Of a stretch of 64,000 nucleotides of DNA, positions 41,672-54,200 are shown piece by piece. Where the stretch lies: assembly GCF_040436345.1 (NCBI RefSeq), contig NC_133221.1, positions 18,721,165 to 18,785,164 on the forward strand. The letters run 5' to 3'. How positions within the stretch are numbered: the stretch's first letter is position 1; every line of letters begins with the position of its first letter. The stretch comes from Pagrus major (Eukaryota; Chordata; Actinopteri; Spariformes; Sparidae). The translations under genes and the position numbers were made by a program. The notes beneath the pieces were generated by a model. It searched no databases, was not told the origin of the DNA, and saw nothing but the letters and a program-made list of their open reading frames with translations.

Positions 41672-43077
41672 GGACTAACCATGTTTGACGTTCAAACATT
41701 ACAATCTGCTCATTTACTTTCTGAACAGATTAATACTGTGCAGACTAAACATATTCATTTATCTCAGTGGTGGTTCGGTACCTGCACTGAAGCACTGTAC
41801 AGCTTTAGTTACTTTACAAACTAAGATTTTTGCTCTCAAAACATGTAAAGAGCTTATAAATAATATATGATGCCTTGTTATAAATTAAACTACTCAACAG
41901 TGTATACAAGTACAGAGTTTTACATTATTGGTTGGACAAAACAACCATTGTGAAGGTGTCACTTTGGGCTCTGGGTAATTGTGACAGCATTTCTTACTAT
42001 TTTCAGATTTTACAAAACAGTCAATTAATGGAGAGATTTATTAGCAATAAATCTGTAATGAAAATAATCATTAGTTGCAGTCCTATAAAAAATTAGCTCC
42101 GCGTCAACCAACTACAACATTAAAATCCTACCTACACTACTGTGTGAGTAATAATATTATAATAATATAATGAGTGTAACAGTCACAGGGCACATTTTTA
42201 TGCAATGGCTACTTTTACTTTTAATACTAAAGTAGACCAACAATTAATTGAATAGTTGTCAGTTATTAAATTATTCTCCAACTATTTTGCTAATCTATTC
42301 ATCGGTGTGAGTAATTAACAAAATAACAAAATAAATAAATTAAAAATTCTCTGATTCCAGCTTCTTAAATGTGAATATTTTCTGGTTCATTTACTCCTGT
42401 ATGACAGTAAACTGAATATCCTTGGGTTGTGGACAAAACAAGACATTTGAGGATGTCATCTTGTGCTTTGAGAAACACGGACTGACATTCTTCACCGTTT
42501 TATGACATTGTATCACAATTAATCAAGAAAACAATCAAATTAATCAACGGCAAAAAATAAAAGCTATGGTTGCAGCCCTAAGTTTACGTAACATTTTCAA
42601 TGCAGTATTTTTAGTCGTAACACAGTATTATTCCAGAGTGGTATTGGTACTTTTGTTTGAGTAAAGGATCTGAATTCTTTCTCCACCGCTAATGTATTTC
42701 CACATCTGTTCCTCCATGTATTTATTTGCCGATCTCTCTATGTATTCACTTAATTTCAATATATGTTCATCCAGGAATAAAACCTGGCAAACACAGAAAT
42801 AAAAGCTGAAATAAATGCAGCGTTTATGGAATTAAGCAGATGAAACTCAGGTTGTACCAGCAGCCATCCTGCAACCAGAATGTGTTTTGGTGTCTAACCA
42901 GTGTGAAAATGTCATCAACTGATGACCGAAAGCACTTAACTATGTCAGTCAGCCACTGCAAGGTATTTTGCAATTTTGGTTTTATCTTTGTCTCAGGGCT
43001 CCAAGTTTTTGTTTGTTTTTTACAATGCTGTTTGTAAGAAATAAGAATCAGGTGACAGAAATAAAGGAACATATGAA
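41672..43077. other. ngrn 3'UTR and ngrn-sort1 convergent gap
   Basis: Candidate ngrn poly(A) signals on the plus strand are ATTAAA at 41884-41889 and AATAAA near 42776. A partial family D element (about 41995-42090) and a fuller one (about 42235-42580) lie here, plus a fragment of the TACTTAAGTA-type repeat. No coding sequence was seen. Confidence 0.5.
42235..42580. mobile_element. Short inverted-repeat element, family D
   Basis: It opens with 'ccaacaattaattgaatagttgtc', contains 'attccagcttcttaaatgtg', and ends with 'ggttgcagccct', the family D terminus. Confidence 0.65.
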
Positions 43078-45198
43078 TTTATTGGCAAACCCAAAGAAAA
43101 TTGCCTCAAATATACAGAAGAGAGAAACATAGCAGATACAAAGATGTAACCTTGTATATTTACAGAACCATCACAATGACTTATTAATTTATACAGCAGT
43201 TTTCAACTGTAAGAAAAATGTGTTACCTTCACTTAATGCATAAACCATCATTAAATAGGAACTCAACAAGTGTTTCCCCGTGTAAAGCAGCTACATAATA
43301 ACCTTGTATTCAATCTGTGGGGTTTTTTTTTATTTCGGCTTACTCTCTTCAAAGTTTTAATCTCATGCCAGGACATAAAGGAGTGATAACCAGGTTATTT
43401 CCTTCACAAAGCTCTGTGGATTTAAATATGACTCAAATTTAACATGCAGTTCAATGGGAGCTGCTATGAAACGGACACTTCCTTCACGGCTCGAAGACTC
43501 GTCCTGCCTAAAAAGTGCAATATACTGGATGAAACTGGCTGCACTTGATATAAATAATCAGTAAATAGACGCTGGCCATACATTGGGAGGGCCTCACATC
43601 ATATCGTCACACCAGGCACTTGTATAACCACATCCAATTTACTGCACTCTGAACCTGCTAGTCACAAATAAATAAAACTTGGAATAAAGCAATATGTTTA
43701 ACACGAGACAGACAAATAAATGTGCAAAAAATGAAGAAAACCCTGTAAGACGCGATTTGATGTGGAGAGTCATAAAATCAGTAGTATGAGGATGATTACA
43801 AAGAAAAAACAGCAGTTCACAATAAAAGACCTGTTATTTTAGAGAGTCTGCTCCACCTCAGATGCACACACCAGAAAAATAAAAGAAACAGTCTCACACA
43901 GTGTTGCAGCTTAAGCGACCACGTCTGTTAACTCTTCTACCAGGCTACAGTGTAGTTTTTGCTATACAACATTTACATAACTGAATTGTTTTTTTCGCAT
44001 TGCTCGTGTGCTTCTGTCGCCAAATCATATCATGGATGTAAAAAATATCTTTAGATATTTACTATCAAACTATAATTATTTCTGTAATTTTCTGAACATA
44101 GTTGAACCGCAATTTGTCATCAAAGATTTGTTAGTACAAAAACGGCTCAAATGATTATAAACACGACTTGACTACAGTGATTATTACAGTCTTATCACGT
44201 TAATCGTTAGGTCACAGTTAGGAAAAATGTTCAACCACAAACTCTAAGCATACAAAGGACTTTGTGCTTTAGGCAGTTTGAACTGCACACATTAATTTCT
44301 GAGCAAATCCTGTCTTGAAACAGACACAATTTGCTGTCCTACACATCGATGACATCTTCATTCATCAAACGGAGTTACTGGATACATCAGAGACATCGTG
44401 CCAGTGGGATTATTTCACATGCAAGGACAAGATACTGAATCTTAACATGTTATTGCTATGAACCTAATACAAATGGACCTTTTCCACTTGCGTCTTATTA
44501 CTTTGGAGTATCAAAAGTATGCAGGCTTGTATTCCAAATACAGACTACAACAGGGGATTTCACAAATAAAAAATATCTATAATTTACATACTCTTGGCCA
44601 TCCGTTGGGACACTTATTGACCGACAAATACTTTATTAAAAGTAAGGGATAGAGACTTGTGTGGTTTGGGGGAGTTATTACCAACAGCAACCTTTGAAAC
44701 ACCGACCAAATTGATACCACATCGAAAAATGACAAAATAAAACAGGTTTATGTACAAGTGCATGAGAAAAAGGACACAGAGCTTCAACAGAAGTGAGAAG
44801 TGTTTCCAGGAGCGCTCCCAGGACGACAGGAGAGACGGGACCCGTAAAGAAATGGTGGTGGATTTATACAACGAGCTTTGCTTCCATTACTCTGTCAGCA
44901 GTTCAAATGACTGCATCAGTTCTTCGTCCCTACAATAAATTAGATTCAAACTCAATCAATAGAATCAATAACTGGAGCACAACACTAACAGACCTCCTAC
45001 ACATAGCTCTCCTCAGCAGTGACATCAGTCCCAGGACGCCTCCGTACATTCATTATAGATGACAGCAGATTAGCACAGACTCTCCGTCTGGTAGCTGAGG
45101 CCAGAGTTCATACGAGTGACAGGAAGATTTAGCTGGAGACAAAAGAGTGACGGGAAGAGCGGCCGGCCACCGGGCAAGCTGGAAACCTGTTGTGCCTG
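43078..45198 (-). other. sort1: sort1 3'UTR (inferred)
   Basis: It runs from the sort1 stop codon to the minus-strand AATAAA at 43083-43078, about 2.1 kb. The stretch is AT-rich with no recognised gene. Nearer cleavage signals may also be used. Confidence 0.55.
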
Positions 45199-45213
45199 CT
45201 ATTCAAGCAGGTC
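45199..45213 (-). CDS. sort1: sort1 terminal coding exon (DLLE-stop)
   Basis: The minus strand has a long pyrimidine-rich acceptor ending TTTACACAG, then GAC CTG CTT GAA TAG. Joined to exon 19, which ends ...HDDSDE in phase 0 at a GTACAG donor (46906), it gives DSDEDLLE, the exact family terminus. It is 1.7 kb from exon 19 and carries only 12 bases of sense codons. Confidence 0.9.
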   Translation of the reverse strand, partial: DLLE

Positions 45214-48200
45214 CTGTGTAAAGACAAGACGAGAGGAAACAGTGAAGCTAGAGGCGACACAGGTGAGCAAACAAAGAAAACACTGTGGTGATGTTTACAC
45301 ACACCTAACGCGATAACTCAAGTGACCTAGTTTGAGGGGGAATTCATGTTAACATCCTAATTTTGTAGCAATAATATAAAGTCATGCTCTGATTAAAAAA
45401 CAAAAACAAAACAGCTGCAATGCCCAAATTATCTTAATAAGGTTGTCAGAAGTATCACTACTTCACTTTTTGTTTTTAATCTGGATCCAACCCCTTATAT
45501 GTAATTATTACTTTTATATTTATTACCTTTTTTTTTTTTAAACACGTAACTATCATATTTTAATAATTATGACATTGTGCTTCTTGAATTGCATGTCTTT
45601 TTAAAACACTTGTGTTCTCAGGTCTCTCTGTCCCAAAGGGCCTGATAAAATAAAGGTTATGTTTTCATACCATGTGTTTAAAGCTACACAATCGAAGTAT
45701 CGAACCTATTGAAAAACAGATCTACGCTCAGATTTTGATCCCACAGCTGCACAGATATTAACATCAACATAAATGTTTTGGTGGTTCAGTGACCTTTTCT
45801 GTACCAGCACTGTGTGCAGGTTGTTCATCATTTACGTTTTAAAATTATCCTATTTAAGGATTATTGTATTGAAGTTTATCGTGACAACCTTAATTCTTAA
45901 ATTTGACCGACATTCCTTCATTCCTTCACTTTTGAGAACATATATGATCAACAGCACGAGGACAAAACATTGGATTACAAAGCTGTTGACAACAGTGTCT
46001 CCTCTCAGGAGTCTTGATTCTGACTGGAAAATAATAGCTTATCGCACATATCTTTTGTATCGGTGTATACATCGGCTCAGCTGACAAGTAACAAGAAATT
46101 GCAGCAGAGAAAGGACAAAGACTTGTTTAAGGTAATTTAGAAAGTTGCATTACATAGTTTGTCCACCAGGGAGTGCTGAAAAGCTGTAACCAGTGGGGAC
46201 AATTATTTTTTAAAAGCACACTTTTAAGGGATTCTTATTAAAAGTGTTTATTAAGACTGATTATCAGCTAATATCTCTCTATTATTGTTGGCTTTATTAT
46301 CTTCTATCTATATCTATTATGTTTCCTTTTTACCCTTTTGTATGGGCCTGTACAGCGGGTGTGCACAGTGGGACAGTATGGCTTAATCACATAGGGCTCT
46401 AAATATTTAATAAGTTAATGAATGGCATTTGTGTTGACTGTAATGTGTAATTTATGTTTTAAAATGTGTTGGGTGGACATCAACTTTTGATGCTTGTTTT
46501 TATGTCTGTATGTTTTTAAATGTGGAGCCCAGGAAGCCTTGCTGTGCTAACAAACAAATAAGGCACCTGACATGAAAATGTGTTGGTGTTCGCTGCTGAC
46601 AGCATCTGAAAGTTACAAGAGCTGATTTAATGGGAATTATCCTCTGCTATCCTTAACAACAATGATTCAGCGATTCAAGTTATTTGTTTTCAGCAACATG
46701 GTGTTTCACAGATCATTTACAGTCCGTCCTTTCTTTTCCATGTCACCGTAGCTTGACCTACATAAGAGCTTGACGAAGGTGTGGCCACTTGAATTTCTAA
46801 ATGACATTGTACTCTACTCCACAATGAACCAGTCTTAGTAGAAAAAGCTGGTACCAATGTTTCTATCTTAGCCTGTGTAAGAGGGAGGAAAAGTAATCCA
46901 CTGTACCTCATCTGAGTCATCATGAAACTCGATCTTGCCATTCTGAGTGTGGTTGGTCTCCAGCGGGTCGTCCACCCCCTCCACAGCATTGTCCTCAACA
47001 TGCTGCTGCAGCACGGAGTACCTGTGAACCAAGAACCTGTAGGGCACATTCAAACTTCTGTCAGGTCACTAAAAACATGTGAAAAAAACACAGAAAACAC
47101 AATGAGGGACAGTGAAAGAAGAAGACAGGTTTTGGTTGAACTGTACGTGTGTGTAGAGAGATGCACTAACCTGCCACCACAGACATATTTCTTGACGAAG
47201 ACGACTCCCGCTGCGATGCTCAGCAGCATGACGACGATGACTGTTATCACAATGGGAACAGATTTGGAGGAGTGACTGTCTATCTGTAAAAATAACAGCA
47301 GACCAAATATTTAGGCAACAAGAATAGAAACAGATATACAGCAGGCAAACATACAGCGTAAATAATAAGTGTTAGTATGCAGGGGTACTGACCAGAAGTG
47401 ACGGGCCCACCAGGTCGCTCACACACCTCTTACTGAGGTCGATCTCTTTACGCTCAGGCATCTCTCCTCCCTCACATTTATCTCCAGGGATTTTCCTATA
47501 GCTGTAGACCAAAGACACAATCAACAATGTATGTTGGTTAGCCGGATGTTTGCACACAGTGTTCATTGATAATCAGATTAGATTCATTTTGGTTAAACTG
47601 GGAAAAAAATATTAAAATAATGTAATTTGGGACAGGTGGGCTTTTCTTATTTAATCTCCAATTAAAATCTTTAGACCTTTAAAGCCATGAGAAAAAATAA
47701 GAAAATATATATTTTTTGGGGAACAAAGAAATCTTCATTGTTCAATTGTTTAGTTGTCATTGTTAGAGGTCATCCATCCCTTCATTACACACTCTTTGGA
47801 AGAGCACAAATTTGATCATACATATTTATAAACAACCTTTAATATAACCTACTATCACATTAAAAAGATATGTCTTTTTAAGGGTGAGGGTTAGTAAATG
47901 TTGGTGACTGCTTCAACCTACTCAATGAGTAGAGTTTTTCAGAAGCTTTACAAACTGATGGCAGGGATGTCACGAGCCAGTCGCTCATGAATGTGCCGGC
48001 AAAATTGATTAGACCTGTCGGATAAACATGCCACCACTATCAGTGAATGTCATCTTATCTTATTGATTGCAGTCAACAAGGCAGATATAGGCTGATATAT
48101 CGTTGAATCCCTATTAACTACATATAAATTCATCTGAGAGCCGACCCTACCTACTGCACATGTTGTTTAACTGGATTTACACAACCGTCTGTGTAATTAT

Positions 48201-51200
48201 CATTCATTTTCTATTAAGAATCAGAATGCGTGCAGAGAGACAGGCATGATGAACCTTTGCATTTTTGGTCAGCATTCACTCTTCCTCATTGAAAACATGA
48301 GACTCACTCTCACCCTCATCGGCTTCCTCTGCATGACAAGTACTTCCTCATTCACATCACTTCTCTTCTGCAACAAAAACTGAAGGCAATCCCTCTCTGC
48401 CTGTCATCATCTAATGGTGATGGAGCAAAATGTCTTCACACTCTTATATACATAGTATCAGATTTAATATTGTCCAAGTTGTCAAGCAGAATGAATCTCT
48501 AGCAAAAGTTTAGTCAGGGAGACTTTTCTTTGCATGCTTTGGCCTGTAGTTTATTTCCCACAGCATCTTGCCATTCACTCCTCTCATGCATGCTTACTCA
48601 TAACTTCCTGCTGTCATTATCTGAGCTGAACGAGATATTGGATGTTCTCATAAGCTGATCATGTCTGTCCAATAGCACAGCAACACACCTCAAGTGTTCG
48701 CCTATCAACTTGCGCTTTTCTTTTCTTTTTTTTCTTTCTCCGCCCTCCACCTCCTTATCAGCGCCCAGCTTCATCATTTCATCAGCCTATCAATAGCAAT
48801 AGAGTCGATCACAAAATCTTGTTAAGTCTAAGCAGCAAAGACTTTCTGACAAGACTTCATCATCACATATCATCTGTTATAATAAACAACTATCTTGACC
48901 TAATTTACTTTTCTCTGCTACCTCCTACATCTTGTGAAAAAGGACACTGCCTGTTAATGGGATATTAAATTAATGAAATTATTGTTGAATAATAAACCAG
49001 TATTGAACCAACAAAGTGTCAAACAGTGTTGGACTACAAGACTTACCCACTGGTCTGCAGTTGCTCCTCTTTGCCGTGCAGACAGAACTCCAGCACCTGG
49101 CCTTTCAGGTCCGGCTGCTCCACACACTCTGAGCTGTTCTCCTGACGGTAGTAGCCAAAGTCGCTGCAAAGAGCCGGAAGATGCCGGGAAGGTTAGCGAG
49201 GAAGGAAGAAGTAATCTACGTTTAGTCTTGCCTTTGTATTTTTTTGAAGACACAATTCATTTCTACTTAAGGAAAAATCCACTTTAAAATACTTTGACCC
49301 TGCTATTCAATACCAGTTTGGCATATTTAATGTTGGCTCCTCTTTAAGGTAATTCATTTTATGTTTTTAAGTGCATCCATTTAGTTCGAGCTAAAGAGAA
49401 GTTAATCACAATTAAATGAGCAACCTTTTATGCCTCCACTTAAGTAGATCAATACACCAGTAATCTACTTTCAAGGAAAGCAATGACAGCCAGTTAGCAA
49501 CACTTCCACCTCAGCCATCCCAGACAAGTACAGACAAATACATAATCACCAAAAGTATGTTTAAATCTAAATCTAAAAGACACTAAGTTGTTGTGTTTGA
49601 CAGTGTGAGCATGAAAGTCAAACAACGTCTCACAAATCCCAAATCTGTACTAAATCTAAGCTAGTTTTTAATATAGTGTGTCCACTCTGGAAGAAATGAG
49701 ATTACTCAACCCACACAGATTGCAAACTAAACACGCTCGATTCTTGAGTGTTCTGTTGATGAAAAATATCTCCCACAGAGCAATGCACAAAGGAAATAAA
49801 AGAGCTGCTTAAAGATCTCCTCCCGTCTCCCAAATTGATTTTAAAATATTTTATTTACACCCTTTTTAAAGCCAAAATCCTTAACATGGCCCCTATTCCA
49901 TCTCCCTCATAAAAATGTCCTCAATATTTGAAATGCAAATATTTTTCATTTTACTGAAGTCTAACAAGTTTAACTGCTGGTACACCATGGCAACTGCTGC
50001 TGGACACAAGATGTCTCCTACTTCAGTGTTGAGTTTATTGTATGTGCACTGGAGGCTTCAGGTTTCCACATCACATTTGCGTATGCTTAATACTGGACCA
50101 GGTTTGGCTTCAAAAATATTGTGATCAAGAAAATCTACTCAAATCTAAAATAAAGTGGCAGTGGAAAATTGGTGGCAAAGCATCTCTAAAATATCTTGTT
50201 TAGAAAGACATTTCACTTTCTGTTTGTGAAGTTTAACCACAGTAACTTTTCAAAGTTGCACTTTGATCTGACATCAAATGAATTTTATCATTTCCTGTTA
50301 CCATTGTTTTTTTTGTATACTAGGTGCAAACAGAGTAAACTATGACAATACGTATGTAGTACATATGGTAGTATGTAGTATGGATTTGGTGCACAGCGAA
50401 TGTCTTACCACAGGAAGTCATCCAGGGTGCAGGGACACGGGGTTGGCTGGGTGTTGACCGCATAATCTCTTCCATTCCAGCAAACAGAGTCTTTCCTGAG
50501 ACGAAGGAACTTCTCTTTGTAGCCTAGCATGCATCCGTCATTGGGGTCACTGATGTCATCAGAGTGGGCCAACCACTGCACATAGTCCTTGTCATCACCT
50601 GTATACATCAATATGTTGGACTCTGTTTACCTACGATCTCTAACAAATGGCAAAATATTGACAGATTGATAAACATATCACGTCACTCACAGTCTCTGGT
50701 GAGGAGGTCCCTGAAGTCGATGGTGATGGAGATCCAGTACTGGCTGAGGAGGGAGTCTCTGTAGCCCCAGATGCTGACATTCATGGAGCGAGCGCCCGGC
50801 TCTGATGCCAGCCCAGTGAAGTAGATTGGGTCTTGAGTGAAGTTGTACACACCCCAGCACTGTCCTTCATCAGTAGAAAATCTGTCGAGACATTGAAGAG
50901 TGTACAAACCTCAGCATTAAGCATTAAACATTAAAAATCCCACTGAGGCAGTGTGATTTTGGGCTATATAAATAAAACCGATTTGATGTGATTAAAGTAA
51001 AGAAACAACATATGAGAGGAAGTTTTATAGCTGCACTATTAGCACTGCTGTGATGTAAAAAAGGCACAAGGCTGACCTCAGTTATACAATATTTAACATT
51101 TCCTGCAATGACATGTCAAAAATACCTGTGGTGAATAAAAACAAATACAGTAGGGTTGGGCTGATTTTCAAACTGTTTGACGGTAAGCCAGGACTACGAA

Positions 51201-54200
51201 TGAGAGAAAGACAACTGTGGCAGTTTTTTTTTTTTTTTTTTAATTTCTCACAGCTATTTCACAAGATAGCAGTAGCTACATTTATAGTATGAGTGGGAAG
51301 CCTGCAAATATCTCACAATAAAAGCCCTGTCAGGAAATGGAGGGCTACTCTTCACTGAAAAGCTAAAGGGGTTTGTAATTTGTAAAGGACTAGAGGAAGT
51401 GTCTAGTTTAACAGCGTAATACAGTGACTTTAACAGGGCATATGGGAGTTGACCAAAACGAGGCTTCATACTAAAGTATTGTAGCGTTTAGACAACATAG
51501 CCTGCACCAACTTGTTACTGATGAGAGTTGTCTCTTGTGGACAACGGTCGTATAGCAGCCCTCTTTACAACTCTCAACTCCAGCACATCACAAGTAAAAG
51601 GGCAGCACAACCATGCTCTGAGCTCATCAGCTATCCTGGCACTCCTGCTAACTAGTTACTCTCCACCTGCAGCTGACAAATGCTGGTTCACATAAAATCA
51701 AACCGGTTTAAGTACGTACAAAAGACCAGACAGGCAAATCTACCCAACCCTAAATTACAATGAGATTATATTTAATTCAGAGTATAAGTAGACAGATTTC
51801 TGCATCAGCAAGCACAGGTCCAACCCAAACTCCTTTGTACACTTTAAGTGTAACTCACTTGATCTGGTTGATAGGTTGAGTGGGGCTGTGCTCCACAGCC
51901 ACCAGGAGGCCACCAGAGTCCAGGATAGCGTAGTGATGGGGGCCATCGAGGGCCTTTATCCAGGTGTACCCTCCATCATCAGACACATACACATCAGGCC
52001 TCATCACTGAGATGGCATCCCCAACACTCCCTGAGGAGAAACACAGAAAGGTTTATCAATAGTTTACCCATTTCAATAACTCGTGTTTATCTAAACATGG
52101 AAAAATATTGGTATGAAAGCTCTGACGAGTGACTTACCATGAGCTAAGATGAGACCCACAGCATTTGGTTCACTCATAGGCAGCATGGGGACGTTCAGCC
52201 TCATAGCAGTACTGTAGGCTGCGTGGATATGGAGACTGCACTATGGACACAAACAAGCAGTAGAGATGCAACGATAAGTCAATTAATTGAAAGGTCGATC
52301 GAAAGAAAATAAATCAGCAACTATTTTGATGATTGATTAATCATTTCAGTCATTTTTCAAGCAAAAATATTGAACATGTGCTGGTTCCAGCCTCTTAAAT
52401 GTGAGAATTTGCTGCTTTTCTTTGTCATTTATGATAGTAAATGAAGAGTCTCTGGCAAACTGTGATGAGCATATTTCACCTTTTTTTTTTTACATTTTAT
52501 AGACTAAATGATGAATCAAGAAAATAATAGGCAGATTTATTGATAATGGAAATAATCATTAGTTGCAGCTAAAACAAGCAGCATGTGGTATCTGACTGTT
52601 AGTAGTACCAACAAAAAGCATCATGTTCCAAAAACAGCGGTTCCCTCTCTTTACCTTGTCTGGGTCTTTGGCAGTAGCATCACACTTGCTGTCGGCAGGT
52701 TTCCGCAAGGGAACCCATTCCCCTCCCTGATCGAAGGATACCACAGTCTGCACTGACTTATCTGGAAGACCAGGACACAACATTTACTGGTAGTCTTGAG
52801 TGTTTTGCTGACACTCCTATCCACAAACAATGTGTGCAAACGAAGCTTTAATACAGGTAACCCACAGTTAAAAGTAAGCAATGCAACCGTCAGACAGGTA
52901 AGAAAGACAAGATAAAAATAAAAAGGAGACAGACGGCAGCAGACGTGATGGAGTTCAGATTTAGCAGGTGAGGAATTTCTGGTGAAGTGTCAGCCAGCCG
53001 CATCAGACACACAGCACATCTAACACTGAACAGCTAATTAAATATTTACCCAAAGCGCTCCCTGCGGTATGTAATGGAGAAGTCATACATGCGTGTGTTT
53101 GAGGGAAATTTGAGTACAGGCATGTGTTGCTGTTCCTTTATCAAAGCACAGGCACATGAATAGAGCTACCTTCAGCCAGGACGCTGGTGATGAAAACTCC
53201 TCGCAGGGAGGTGACGTTAGTGAAGTCTGTCTCGCCTCCTGTGGTGGTGTAAAGGTGGCGCTCCAATGACTTCGAGTACACAGTGCCGCGGTCATCTGAT
53301 ACATAAATGGTACCAAATCCTGAATCTGCAGAAAAAAAACACAAACTGGTTCACACATATTGAAGAGAAACTTCCATGAAGGATTGCATTTGTGGAGTTC
53401 ATTACATGACCGCTTTTTTCTTTTGCATTGCGCTCTGTAAATGTTACTGCTCCTCTTTACAATATGAAGGATAAACAGGTTTCAGTGTGGACTAACCTCC
53501 AGGCTCGTCGACATGCATGAAGACCATTTCATCGTTAGCTGCCAGGATGGAATAAAACTGCTCGTGGCCAACAGGGGGCAGCTGGGCCATGTTCCACGTC
53601 TCACCCTGGTCAACTGACACATGGATCATCCTCAGAGTGCCCTGCAGAGAAAGAGAAGGACAGAAAGACACACAGGAAATAATGAGAAAACTAAGTTGTG
53701 CAAATTATAGACCTGACCCCAAGGCCTGATTATGGAGTCAGATTTCTGACATTTCTGATAAAGCATGCTCATGAGCAAATAATGTTAATTAACAGTAGCA
53801 GATATGGAGGACATACATGCCCTCAAAAGTAACTCTGCTATCAAACCTGAGTTAGGGGGAGGCACTGATTAGTCACTTTTAACATGATCAAACACTCCTC
53901 AAAGCTTGAGAAAAACAGAAAATATGGCCTAGTTTCACAAAAATTAGTAAATTAAGTTATAAAGTTGTGTTTCTGTACACTGAGGCCCGGCCTCTGGAAG
54001 CACTCAGCGTTTATTGCTTCCCAACCTAATTCTTCTCTAACCTGAGGTCTGATAGACAGTAAATTTATCAAAAATTCAGTGCCCCATATTGCTATTTTCC
54101 TGGTTTTTATAAAGTAGGTTGGAAAATTGACTTAATTGTTTGAATAACAAGCCTCTGGCCAAATTATCTGTTGTTCAGTTAACAGAAGATTTCAATCAAG

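Noticed and set aside
44920-44935. Alternative last exon for sort1 near 44.93 kb (acceptor TTGTAG)
   Set aside because: It would give an unrelated tail. The exon at 45199-45213 encodes DLLE-stop with a much better acceptor.
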